64,000 nucleotides of DNA, taken from contig BSQZ01000010.1 of the NCBI GenBank assembly GCA_033239005.1, positions 7,267,001-7,331,000 on the forward strand, in the 5' to 3' direction. Shown here one piece after another: positions 10,890 to 23,800 of this stretch (position 1 is the stretch's first letter; each line of letters begins with the position of its first letter). The DNA comes from Lamellibrachia satsuma. Lineage: Eukaryota; Annelida; Polychaeta; Sabellida; Siboglinidae. Below the pieces are notes generated by a model that saw only the letters and a list, made by a program, of their open reading frames with translations, made no database searches and was not told the origin of the DNA. The position numbers were made by a program, and so were the translations under genes.

Positions 10890-12620
10890 CTATTGTGGTC
10901 ATCACAGTGCTCTATGCTGGAGTCGGCGGCGGAACGCCTCCACCGACTCAGCGAGGACAACATTGTCTGGTAGGATGTTCCACGCCACGATTGTTCTTGG
11001 CAGGAAGGCGAACCTGTAAGCGTCCACCTTTTGGTCCAGTGTTGTGAATTGTCCAGAGTTCAGGAGGTTGGCGTGGTGCTCAGGGCGTGGCACAGTGTGA
11101 TATGAAGTGGGGACTTCTACAAGCCCTTCAACTATTTCGTATAGCATACCAAGCCTGGCATGAGCCCTACTAGTCTGGAGGGACTCCCACTTCAAGTCAT
11201 GCTGTACCGTGTCGTTTAGTGAGTTGTGGGCATCCCCACGACGATACGGTCTGTTCAGTGCAAATCGTGCTGCTTTTTTGTAGCATTTCTATCTGGTTGA
11301 TGTATTCCTGCTGGTATGGGTCGAGCAGGGGTCCCAGTACCGTTCCTTGTGGCACACCTGGGGTGACGGGGGCTTCCGATTAGGTGAATCCATCAACCAC
11401 AACTCGCTGCCTCGTAAGTGTTAAAAAGGCATCGATCCATCCAATGATGTTGCTGTCCAGGTTTTGGATGAGGCGATGGTGTGGCACACGATCGAAGGCC
11501 TTGGAAAAATCCAAGATGGCCACGTCGGTTTGTGAGTGCCTGTTTAGCGAACTTGCAAAATCATGTGATGTGATCAGCAACTGGGTCTCGCATGAACGTC
11601 TGCGTCTAAACTCATATTGGAAGTCAACTAGGATGTGGTGCTTGTCCAGATGGCCCATTGTCTGCGAGACAATGATGTGTTCGGCCTCAACAGATTGAAG
11701 TCAGTGATACCGGGCGGTAGTTCGCTGGTTGGTTGAGTGCGCCCTTCTTGAAACTGGGTGTCACCCGAGCATCCCACCAGTCGCTCGGTACAGCCTTGGT
11801 GGACATTGGCTGCTCTATGACGAATGCCAGCATCGCTGACAGTTCCTGGGCGCAATTCTTCTGAAAGATTGCAGGCATGTCATCTGGTCCTGATGATTAC
11901 CTAGCCTTGATGTTCCCGAGTAGATTCGTTTCCCCAGCACTCGAAACAAAAGTGCGGGGCATCTACGGATACGGAGAGGTCTGCTTAGTGGGCATGTTGG
12001 ATGAATCTTCTCGCGTGAAGACATAGCAGAATTTATCGTTTAGCATGTTGGCCTTCTGTAGGGGGTCAGTTGCCACCTTGCCATCTGCGACTAGTGTACT
12101 TACACCACAGCTGTCCTGTCACAGGCCCTTTAGATATCGCCACAGTTTTTTGGTTTGCCTGTCGATCTTCTTCGATATTGCCTATCAGATTACTAACGTA
12201 GTCTCAGTGAACGACTCTCAGGCTCTCATGAGTCTTCTTCCGCAGCTTTCTGAAGTGCTCCTAGTCTCTGCACGTGTTCGATTTCTTTTCCCTGTTGTAA
12301 GCCCGTTGTTTCTTCCTGGTGAGACGACGGGTGTACTTTTTCACCGAGGGCAACTGGTATCTGCCTGATACCTGTTTCTTTGGGATGAACATGTCAATTG
12401 TATCCAGGATTGTCTTCTTGAAAAATTGCCAGTTTGCCTCCACTGTGTTAGTGTCAGGGCAGTTGACGAAGAAGCTTTCTTCTGCCTTCCTCAGGGCATC
12501 TTCAACTCCTTCATAATTAGCTTTGTTGAACAGGCTAGTAACTCGTTTTTTTTTGCTCTTCTGCTTGACCCTGATGTCTTTATTTCGTTCCTATGCATAT
12601 TTTCAATGTAAGCACTATCA
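10890..12620 (-). mobile_element. LINE ORF2 copy with internal deletion of the catalytic core
   Basis: On the minus strand the order is a pre-RT linker (12261-12443), fingers and palm with SFKKGALNQPANYRPVSLTS (about 11700-11760), ILDFSKAFDRVPHHRL (about 11460-11520) and TPGVPQGTVLGPLL (about 11330-11370). It then jumps directly to the thumb motif KKAARFALNRPYRRGDAHN and a C-terminal tail to 10902. The segment that should hold the FADD box is absent. Several frameshifts separate the pieces, and there is no endonuclease or ORF1, so the copy is 5' truncated and dead. Confidence 0.8.
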
Positions 12621-13052
12621 CATAATTGAATGCTATTGAAACTGAACGATTTATTGATATAAATTGGGAGTTTACCAAATGAAATGACGATGTGCAGAAT
12701 CTACACATCAAATGTAAGTTGTGGCAGTGGTGAAATTACGACTTACGTTACATTCACTATGTGGCGCCACTGTTGGAGAGTTTGACAGCAGTTTAAATTA
12801 CTTGCAGACGACAATTGGACCGATAATACCGTCAACAGAAAGAACCAATCGTCAAGAAAGATGTTAGCAAATACAATTTGCTTTGATTAAGTTTTGTCGG
12901 TGTATGTCAGTTGGTTAACTAGTTTATATTTTAACTTTACACTTGATGTTGGTGAGCATTGTGAGTATGTTTGTATTTAATTAGCGGCTTTATTAGGGCG
13001 AAAACAACGGACGCTGTCGCTGGTGCATTTCGCAGCGCGGCACTTGATTTGT
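12621..13052. other. No gene; short sequence shared with the other LINE flank
   Basis: 12696-12785 contains cagaatctacacatcaaa and gtggcgccactg-tgg-gagtttgac, both also present at 10410-10474 on the other side of the LINE. The shared blocks suggest that the LINE lies within, or next to, an older repeated sequence. Confidence 0.5.
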
Positions 13053-13380
13053 CTAGAATTTGGGCCCACCACTGCGATCATGTACAATGATCAGACGCAT
13101 AGTAATCTGTTGAATTCAAATTATTAAACAGTTTGAATGTTAAAAAAAATGTTTCATCATATTTCCTGACGCTCGATTGTGCAGACGACTGAGCGATGGC
13201 CGTTGCCGGTATTTGTGAGCGATATTAGATAAACAACACCGTTAGTAGTAGCCCAGTAAACGTTACATATGTTATATGCACACTCAGAATGTTACACATT
13301 CAATATAGATTACTATGCATGATTTTGTATTGACATTTGCATCGTTATAATGGCGAAAATGAGGTGGGCCCGGATTCTAG
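13053..13380. mobile_element. Candidate MITE with 18-bp terminal inverted repeats
   Basis: CTAGAATTTGGGCCCACC at 13053-13070 is matched by the reverse complement of 13363-13380 with two mismatches. The enclosed 328 bp has no coding capacity. Target-site duplications were not obvious, so the class is unknown. Confidence 0.55.
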
Positions 13381-13619
13381 AAAAATATCTTTCTAAAACA
13401 GTAAAGTCAAGAAAGACCAGGCCAGACCCAGGGCAGTTGATATTTTGAACAAAATGCTTCTTTTACGATTATTCACGATTATGATTGCTGAATGCGATTA
13501 CTGCTTCTCTTGTATTATGTACACACTTACATATGAGTATTATCCATCACTGCTACAAGATACGATAACTGACCACATTTTTTGTGACATTCAGACACAA
13601 TTTGTTTCTTACTTACTTA

Positions 13620-14050
13620 CTTATGCCCATCGCCCCTCTTGGGGCATAGGCCGTCGACAACAGATCGCCAGAGTCCCCTGTCCTGGGCCATCCTCTCTAA
13701 CTGGTTCCAGGTGTAGCCCATCTTCCTGGTGTCTGCCTGGAGGTCCCGTCGCCACGTGTTTCTTTGTCGTCCTCTTCTCCGTTTGCCTTGAGGATTCCAT
13801 GTCAGCGCTTGCCTGGTGGTGCTTGTTACTGGTTTTCGGAGCGAGTGGCCAATCCAGGCCCATCTTCTTCTTCTGATTTCCTCTTCGACAGGTCGTTGTT
13901 GTGTCTTTTCTCACAATTCACTGTTGCTGATGGTGTCTGGCCAGTGGATCTGGAAGATTCTTCTCAGGCAGTTGTTGACAAAGGTCTGCACTTTGTTGAT
14001 GGTGGTGTTGGTTATCCTCCTCCACAATTTGTTTCTGCTTCATTACAAAG
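13620..14050 (-). mobile_element. LINE ORF2 C-terminal fragment
   Basis: The minus strand reads, with frameshifts, as the conserved tail seen in many animal LINE ORF2 proteins: a WNPQGKRRRGRPRNTWRR-like block, then a MGYTWNQLERMAQDRG-like block and a VDGLCP-like end. Only the tail is present. It is a different lineage from the LINE at 16477-20900, whose C-terminus lacks this block. Confidence 0.7.
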
Positions 14051-14475
14051 CCCAACCGATGGTATGAAAGTGTAGGCCTATTATAAATGAGTCGTGTTCG
14101 TGTTGTGGTTTCTTGAAATTGTCATGGTATGGGGATATTGCGAAGGAACATGTGGACGTTTGGCGTAGATTATATAATATAATTCAGAACAGTAGGAGTT
14201 TGTAGTTACGTACATTTGTTAGCAATATGCATGTTTTCTACAACTGTTCCAAGTTCCTTAGTATGTTTCGTGAAACCAGCAGTTGTACATGATTTTTATT
14301 TTTGTGGCATGAAGTTGTCATTGTCATAGGCATTGCCCTACAAATACTTGACTGGGTAGTGCAAGGAGTCATAAGTTCATGCAGCAGCTGCCTTTTCTCC
14401 TATGCAACACTAGGCAATTTGGCTAGTGTGTAATAATATGTAGAACTGTATAAACACAAATATATTTATTTGTAG

Positions 14476-14880
14476 GAAGCCATGGTGGTCGAGGTGGTAC
14501 AACACGGGGCTCGTTCCTTAGCTCTGGAGAAGCACCTGCATACGACACATTCACCAGACCTTATCAGCCTGGCAGTGGAGGGGGTGGACCAAATGGAGGC
14601 ATAGGTGGTGGAGTGATCCATATTGTCAGTAGCAAGGTGACCATACATGGGATTGTGTCAGCAGACGGAACTGATGGACATGGGGATAGTGGTGGTGGTG
14701 CAGGTGGTAGCATACTCATTGAAGTGACCAACCGGTTCGATGGTGAAGGAACGATAACGGCTCATGGAGGCAGTGGTGCTGGATGGGGCGGTGGTGGTGC
14801 TGGAGGGCGTATCACTGTCAATTCTAAGCAAGGGTCATCATTCTACAATGGACACTTGTATGCCTATGGTGGCCTAGCAG
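14476..14880 (+). CDS. Exon: Gly-rich module I
   Basis: Acceptor tttgtag at 14475; donor GTTGGT at 14881; phase 1 at both ends. It encodes SHGGRGG, YQPGSGGGGPNGGIGGGVIH, a short strand region VTIHGIVSADG, then GGGAGGSILIEV and GWGGGGAGGRITV. This layout (GGxI strand, xGxIxADG, GGSGGSIxI, GGGGAGGRI) is reused in the exons at 42840-43854 and 54978-56347. The single exon here carries what the later modules spread over several exons. A preceding exon is required by phase but was not found in the window. Confidence 0.85.
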
Positions 14881-17800
14881 GTTGGTGTTGAGTTATAATG
14901 ATAGAAAATGTAAAGGTGGAAAAATAATATATACACTGTGTGTTTCAATTGCTATCTCTAGAAAGTCATTAATAATAAAATTATATATATACATAAAATG
15001 CTTTACAATTTTTTTATCAGTTTGTTGATATATTATGTTCAACTATAATATTGTGCGTGAGCCATATAAATAAAGGGTAACAAAGTTTTATGAATAGTTT
15101 ATGAACTTTTATAAATGAAAACGTGTATGTTCATAATTTAAGCATAAATCAGCCTTCTTTAGATTTATATCTACTTGCGTATGTCCTTACTCTTGAGTGC
15201 CGAATAAGCGTCCCTGTATGCGTATTTATTAGATGAAAAATGCCACCTTATACGAACCTTATTTTGCACTATAAAATTATTAAATTTAAACATTTATGCC
15301 AGGCTCCGATAATCGTGGCAAATTATGCAAGTTATAATTTTTAGGAGAGCAATCGCTCTCACTCCCTATTGCTAGCACTAATAATTCATCCACGGAGTGG
15401 TTTACCGCTCACGCTAAAATTACTTGCTCCAAATTGGAGCTACATGTGGCTCCTTCTGATTGCTACGTTTTCATCCTTTCGAACAACAGTCGTGAATTTA
15501 GCAGGATCCCGTGCTTCTGAGGATCCTACATTTTGATCCTGAAGCATTAGACCATTAGATTTCCATGATTAGATGAATCGATCTGAATCCTTAGTTCTCG
15601 GGAGTTCGACATGGTATATTATTTGTTAAAATGCCATTATCACCGCATAAACCGACCATAAATAGCTGCCGTGTGCAGTGCCTCAAACCGGTCATAACTG
15701 GCTGGCGGCGTTTTCCCCTGAAACGGGCTTGCATATTCAATTCAATAAAACATTTAAAAAAAGAAAATTCCCCAGTTTTTCGCAGATATAAAATGCGGTT
15801 ATTATATCTGCACAGACACGAATACGCACAAAGTTTATGCATATTCTGCAGAAAAAAATTTCAAAATACACTGACATTTGCATACTTTTCTAGGGATGCC
15901 TGGGCTTCACGTCGGGTAAAAAAATTGCTTCTGCGCTAAAAAGACTAATATGCTGGTGTATTTTTTGTATGATTATTTGTTTTGAACAATTTACCCCCAT
16001 ACTGTTATTCAGCACTATTATTGAATTTGACCGATTTACCACCCTGTACTATTATTTGGCCTATACGTTTATTTATCATTCGAGAGTAGCCATTATCTAA
16101 TTTTTATCAGCAACCTTTAGTAGTTTTTCCATCATGTCTGCAAATTTTATTTAATGTGGTGATGTTTCCAGGTGATACAGACAAGATTCTACATCCATCG
16201 TCAGTCAGTGCTACAAGCACAGCGTATGGCAGTTCAGAAAGTAATGCTGATTTGACAAAGAACCCAACACGAACCTGGCACGCCAATTACACTACCAACC
16301 AGAAACTCACCTTTGACTTCCAGCAACAGTTTTACATTGTTGCTGTTGAAATGAAAGGTGACCAAGGATATTATGTGAAGTCGTTCTACCTTGAGTACTA
16401 TGATGAAACCGCCAAAGGATTCGTTGTTTACAAGGTAAGATTTTGCTGTGACCAATGTCTGAATGTATGTTAACTAGATTTAACAAGATTTAACAAGATT
16501 TGCCATCCAAGCCAAAGGCCCAGATGGCAAGTGGACAAGGAAGCCATTGGCTTATCGAGAGTCCAACAATGTTCATCTACTTATAACCCGCCGTCCTGAG
16601 ATATGTGTCAACCTTGTTTTTAAACATATTCACGCTGCTAGCAGTTACACAATCTGTAGACAATTTATTCCATTCATTTATTGTCCTCTGTGAGAACAAT
16701 GGCTTCCTGATGTCCAATCTACATTGATCCTTTACTAATTTTACCTCATGTCCTCTAGTTCTGCTATCCTTCTTGAGTGAGAAAAACATATTTCTATCAA
16801 TATTTTCATACCCATTCAATATCTTAAAAACTTCAATCTGATCTCCTCTTAACCTCCTTGTCTCTAGAGTTGTTAAACCACATTCTTTCAGGCGTTCTTC
16901 ATAACTAAGGTCTCTAAGTTCTGGAATCATTTTAGTTGCTCTCCTTTGTATGCGTTCAAGCGTATCTATATCCTTCTTACGATATGGTCTCCATGCTTGT
17001 ATACAGTATTCTAAATGAGGTCTAACTATTGCTTTATAAAGAGGTATAATTAACTTTTTTCCCTTGTATGTTATGTTTCTTCTAATCAATCCAAGAATTT
17101 GATTAACTTTTGAAGCTGCAATACCACACTGCTCTGAAACTTTCATATCAGCGCTTATTGTAACTCCTAAGTCCTTTTCTTTTACAGTAGTACCCAGAAC
17201 AGTATCTCCCATTTTATAGTTTACATTCAAGTTCCCATGTCCTGTATGTAGGCATTTACATTTCCCAAAATTGAACAACATCTGCCATTTCTCAGACCAT
17301 TTCACTAATCTGTCTAGATCGTTTTATAAATGTTGTTTATCACCATCAGTATTAACCTTTCTAAACAGTTTTGTGTCATCCGCAAATTTCAGTACGTTAC
17401 TTGTTATACTGTCATCCAAGTCATTGATTTATATTAAGAATAATATAGGTCCTAATACTGATCCTTGAGGTACCCCACTCAAAACCAATTTCCAATTTGA
17501 AACTTCTCCATCTACTACAACTCGTTGTCTTCTGTCAGTCAGCCATTGTTCTATCCAGTCAGTTATGCTATCCCCGATACCATGGGCTTTAAATTTAAGT
17601 AGTAATCTTTGATGTGGCACTTTGTCAAAAGCTTTCTGAAAATCTAAGTAGATAATATCTACTGGCGATCCCACGTCTATCCACTTAGTGATTTCTTCCA
17701 AAAAACATAACATATTTGTTAAGCATGACCTCGCTTTAAGGAATCCATGTTGAGATGAATTTAATAATTTATGCTTAACGAGGAAGTCCACCATATGGTC

Positions 17801-20800
17801 TTTAATTAACCTTTCTAATAATTTACAAATCACTGACGTTAAACTCACTGGTCTGTAATTTTCTGACTTATTTCTCGAACCCTTTTTAAATAATGGTATG
17901 ATGTTTGCTTCTTTCCATTCAAACGGAACATCTCCCTCTTTTAATGACAAGTTGAATACTCTTGCAAGTGGTATACTGATTTGTTCTACTGTTTCCATTA
18001 GTAATTTTGGAGGAATCCCATCCACTCCCGATGATTTGTTATCCTTCATTGCCTTTATTTTCTTAGCTACCAATTCTGGAGTTACAACTAACGGACCTAA
18101 ATAGTCAGATTTAGCTTCCTGAAATTTAGCATCAGCAACTGGTAGGTAAAGTAGGTAAAGTCATCCCCCAGGCATTACGCCTTAGGAAGCCATGAAGGCT
18201 TATATGGCCAGTGCTTAAACCTGGTTTCTGTAGTGCAAAGCAACTTAGAGTGCAGTTATCCTGACTCTCCTGGACGGGACACTAGTCCATCGCAGGTACC
18301 TTCCAAACAGTGTTTGTACTCATTTGCAGCTGAGTAGACTGAGGCAAAGTAGGGTAAACGAAATTGCCTAAGCTTCGAAAACAAACCGTGCCCAGTGTGG
18401 GTCTTGAACTCACAACCCTCGAATTTAGAGTCCAACACCTTAACCACTAGGCCACGGCTGCCCCCAATTTAGCATCAGCAACTGGTAATGAACTAATATC
18501 TTCTTTGGTAAACACAGAACTGAAGTAACCATTTAGGTCTTCCGCCATTAAAAACCCCTGTGATACTATATTTCCAGCACTGTCTTCTAGAGGTCCAACC
18601 TTGTCTTGTACGTTTTGTTTACTCCTGACATATGCATAAAAACTCTTGCTGTCATGTTTTATGTTACATGCTAGTTTTTGCTCATAGCTTCTTTTAGATT
18701 GTCTGATTTAAGTTCTAGCTGCATTAAGTGCCTCTTTGTAATTTGCAGTCTTCTTCCTTTCTGGTACGCCTATAGACCCTCCACATAGTTTGTTTTAACA
18801 CTATTTTTCTAATAGCCTCTTTTGACAAGTGTTTCTTTCTACACTGTTTTCCTTGTTTTTGGAAGGGAACAAATTTATCGATGATACTCTCAATTTCATA
18901 TTTTAGAATATTCCAACATTCAATTGCGGTCTTATTCATCAGCATGTTATTCCAATCTAGCTTTGCTAATATTTTCTCATATCTTTGTAGTTACCTTTGT
19001 GGAAGTTTCTCTTGTACGCTTTCTTATTTTTACTTTCTGATTTTACATTGATGTCAAAATGTATTTGATTATGGTCACTATTACCCAATGGTTCAAATAT
19101 TTTTACATTGTCCACTAATTCTTTTTCTGATGACAAAACTATATCTAATACATTTTCTCCCCTGGTTGGTTCTAGCACGTGCTGAGTAAGAAAGCTATCC
19201 TGGATTAAAAATAGAAATTGTTGGTCCTCAATCCCTGTGCTCTCTAGAGAATTCCATTGTATGTGTCCATGGTTAAAATCTCCCATTATGATACAATCCC
19301 CTTTTTACTAACTTCCTTTATAGCGTTTTTTATTTTTGTGTTGTCCTCTTCGTTTATGTTTGGACTTCGGTAAACTAATCCAACAGTTAATTTTGAATTT
19401 CCTGAAACAATTTTGCACCAAACAGCTTCATCGCAATCTGCTTCCCTTTCTAGTTTTATTTCATAAGCCTGAATAGATTCTTTAACATATAAAATAACTC
19501 CCCCGCCCCTTCTTCCTATTCGATCTTTCCTAAACATTACGTATCCTGTCAGTCCTAATTCAGCATCTGATATATCTGTGTTGGCCCATGATTCAGTTAT
19601 ACCAATTATGTGAGGGTCAATATCTTCTACCATAATGTTTAACTCGTTTTTCTTATTTACTATGCTCCTTGCATTTAAACATACGCATCTATAACCTTTT
19701 TCAGAGATGTTTTTCGGATGATTTAATATTGGTTTATCTGTGCTAGTGGCCTCTTGTTCTGCTTGAGACACCTCTAGGTAACCCCCCTGCACTTCTAGTT
19801 TAAAGAATGTTTACTTCCAAAAATATTTGTCATTGTACCCATGTCACTATCTACTGCTGCTGAAAGTTTGTCCGCGAATACTGCCGCCCCCTTTCCACTT
19901 AGATGAAGCCCATCCTTCATGTACATATCAGCCCTCCCAACAAAACTTCCCCATAAATCCACAAAGCCAACTTCCTCTTCCCTACATAGCTTCTGGACTA
20001 ACATGTTAATTGCCATCCCCCGACAATTTCGATATTTGTGACCCCTCCTGCCCATTACAGGTAAAATCCCTGACAGTATTACCTGCTCAACCCGCGTCTG
20101 TTTTAGTGTTCTGACCAACTGCCTATATTTCCTAACTATGGCAGTTGTACCCTCCCTCTCTACGTTATTTGTCCCTACGTGTACTAAAACAGATCCACCC
20201 TTACCCGAACCTACGATGTTATTTACCCTCTCAGTTATCGCCTCTATTTTGGCTCCAGGCAAGCAGACCACCACATCATCTCCCTTGTTTAAGACTCTGT
20301 CGGTCTTCCTAACTATCGAATCCCCCACAAACACCCTCGCTCTCTTCCTCACCCCCTCTGTCACTGCTGCAGAATAACTCCTCCGTTCGATCCCTTCCAT
20401 CAAATTCTGTCCTGACCCCTTCCCTCCTGTCTCCCCCACTTCCCACTCCTTTGCTCTTGTCTCTCTCACCCCCCTCTCCTTCACTCCGGTTGTTTTCCCT
20501 CCCTTTTCCCCCACTCCCTTCTCCTTCCCTCCTGTCTCCCCTACTCCCCTCTCCTTCACTCCGGTTGACTTCCCTCCCGTCTCCCCCACTCCCTTCTCCT
20601 TCCCTCCTGTCTCCCCTACTCCCCTCTCCTTCACTCCGGTTGTCTTCCCTCCCGTTCCTTTCCTTCCCGTCTCCCTACGACCTGTCACCTTCCCTCCTCT
20701 CAGCTTCCTCCCAGGCTGAGGTGAGCTCTCCCTAGCATCTCTTGTGTCTTTCCCCACTTTATCGTCTACTGTTCCCCCACTGGAACTACTGGCACAACCC

Positions 20801-23800
20801 CCCTGTTCCCTTCCCACCATTGCCACAACGAGCAGCTTCAGCTCTTCCAACTCCACCTCTAGTTCCTTCATCTTCGTACATCCCCTGCACTCAAAACTAA
20901 AACTAACTGCAGTGATTGAGATTACGTTTGCTCTACTTGAACTTAGGCAATGTTTATCTAGTAAATTTTAACATCAGTGTGGTATGCTAACTAAACATGT
21001 TTTTATTCATATATATTCATATTCATAATAAACTTCAATGACACCTAAATGTTGCAAAAATTTAGTACAAGTTGTTATTTAGTAGAAGTTGTTTTATAAG
21101 GACATTGATGATGAAGAAGTACATTTCAGCATAAATCTGTAAAATTATTACAGTAGAACCCCTTATTTAAGACCTCCCACAAAATCAAAGTGATGTAGTC
21201 TTAAAAGAGGGGTGGTCTCTCGAGAGGGGTTTGATTATTTTTGTCTCATCTGCACTTAAAGATGTACCCAAGTGATTTTCTGTCAATAACATGTAACATG
21301 TGCTTTAATTAATCAAAGATACAAAAATGCATAATATACAAATCATCACAGCTGCATGTAAACAAATCATCAGAAAGTATCACTGCTGCAGTCAAAATAA
21401 ATAACTGCTCCACTCCAAACAAATCATAACTGCTGCAATCTAAATGAATCATAACTGTTGCATGCTAAAAAATCACTGCTGCTAAAAAAGCACTTTCTCT
21501 CCCCGCTTTCGCCATCTGCGCAGAATTTCGTCTTTCTCTTTTGCAATCGTCTGGATCTGCGTCTTGCCTACACTTAGGCTGATGGAAATTGCTCAGGCAG
21601 ACTCTACTTTCGATAACCTATCCACGACTTTCACGCGTTCTTCTAACAAGAGAATCTTTCTCTTTCGTCCAGACATCTTCTCACAACTTTCAAAACTAGT
21701 GGTCTTTGTCGAAATAAGCGTTAACGGAAATGCTGTTGCCATGCGCTTTGCGAGATTTGGATGAGATTTACAAAATTATGTAGATGATCGTTCATCAGAG
21801 GTAAAATTCAAATTGAACTGACCGTTGGTTGCGTTTTGCGGGTGGTCGTTGGCGAGGGGTCATTTATAAAGTGGTCGTTGTCCGTCAATGAAAAAACGGT
21901 TGGGAAAGGCGGGTGGTCGGGGATCAGGGTGGTCGTTCATTGAGGGTTTCTTTACTAATTACTTTCTGATTTTTGTGTAGCTGAAAAATAAAATATTAAT
22001 TTGATGTATAGCTGATAAATTATATATATAAATATATATAATCTTTTATTAATATTTCCGGTATATTACAATAAATTAAAAGTTGTAATTAATAGCATTG
22101 CCTAAATTTCAGGAGAAGCCTGGTGACTCTCAGCCCTATGGATTCACGGCCAGTTCAGATGATCGGCACAGGACAGAGCTTCCCCATCCAGTGCTGACAA
22201 GGAAAATCCGCCTAATAATAACAAACTACAATGGCCAGGTTGTAATGGCTGCAATGGTGTATGGCTACGAAGCAAGTAAGTTTCAGTAATGCTAGTCACA
22301 CAGATTTGCTCTCCATTTTATCCATAATAATATGCCTGAGCATTGGTACTTTTTTCTGTGTTACGAAATCATCATCGTCATCAAAATGCCTATGACATTG
22401 AATTCTGCATCATCTGATAACTATTACTGCTACCAATTCTTCTAAAAAAAAAAATTTTATTACGAAATAAATATTTAATTAGGTGTTTGTTTTGAATCTA
22501 AAGTCACATTTTGGGTATTAAAAAGCCTTTCTGACAAAAAATTTTATTGATTACTTTTCTGTGAAACAATATTGAAAAATAATAGAAAACTTACATTTTT
22601 TGACACCTTAATGAAATGGTTTACAATGTTTATAACATTTGGCAATATAGAAGGTTCAAAATTAATGGTGTTCCGAATCCTCCTATGCAGTGGTCCGCTG
22701 GTCCACTGGACAAATTAAAGGAAATAATAAAAAAAAATATTGAATGTTTTTACTATCCAAAAACGTTGATTTCTTTGTCTGGTTGCTTTACTAAATATTT
22801 AACATGCTTGTCAAAGAATCTGACATGAAAAGATCATGGTTGAGATTGGGGACTTCCCTTGCAATACCCACTGACAACGTAGTCCTCATCTTCGTTCAAT
22901 CTAGCTGGCTTGTTGGAGCATAGGTTCCGCCACTCTAATATAGTTTTTGACTTTCACGAAGGCACCATTTTGCCGAGTTTATGCATGCATTTCCTTATAT
23001 ATTTAACATTCGGGTTGTGGCCGTAGCGTTCTCCATTTGTAAATGTGTGTATGGAAACATTTTGATGTTGCCTTATTTAACATTTGGTTGGTGTTGGTAT
23101 GGAAATGAGCACACTTCACTCCCTCATTGCATCACCTAGATATCTGATGCTAAGATGATCAATGTATTATGATCACACTGCGTTTTGAAGTGCATTTCAT
23201 TGGTATTATTTAAAATTGCACTTTTCATTCAAAAGCATAAACAGACAGCGTTTTAATTGTAATTGTATTAGACCAATCCGATAGTTAAGCCATTGTCGTC
23301 AGGCAGCTGCAAAGTGACATGTTAATGTATAGTAATAAGTAGTAAAAGCTTTATTTCACGATGGTGACCATGTTAATGTATATACCAATGAGAAATTAAA
23401 TATAATAAATATTACATTTTTACTGGCAGTGTGCATATTATGTTGTCCAACCGAGTTTGATGTTACATCAGTTTGCTAAAACTAGTTCAGACTACCAGAA
23501 AGTTGGCAGGACTACCATTTTTTCATAGCTAGTGGTCCGGTGGTATACTGCTGAAACAAATGTATAACCCTGTAATGTGTACAGGTTTGCAGACATCTAA
23601 TTTAGTTTTAAAAATTAAACTGTTGATTATTTTTTTTAAATCATCCATATTTAGGTTGCTATGTTGCTGTATGTGTGGAAGCTTAGCTATGTCCTTAGCC
23701 ATTCTTGGATTTTGCTAGCTTTCAATGAAAAAATGTACTTCCTTTTGAAACAGACAATAACATTGACAGATTCTTAGGGATCATGGTCATGATCTGAAAG

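Larger units (their letters stand above)
16477..20900 (-). mobile_element. Near full-length CR1/L2-type LINE in the domain-1 intron
   Basis: A 4,424-bp insertion. Its 3' end (16477) starts with a short repeated tail (gatttaacaa, gatttaacaa on the plus strand). AACTA at 16472-16476 recurs at 20901-20905, and the sister intron of domain 2 (28745-28760) has the uninterrupted site ttaactaactacagtgattg. The order from its 5' end is ORF1 (20871-19795), endonuclease (19792-18966), RT (about 18945-17310) and RT C-terminus (17305-16577). ORF2 is broken by frameshifts and by a nested SINE. Related fragments lie at 731-1205, 4369-4560 and 63464-64000. Confidence 0.9.
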
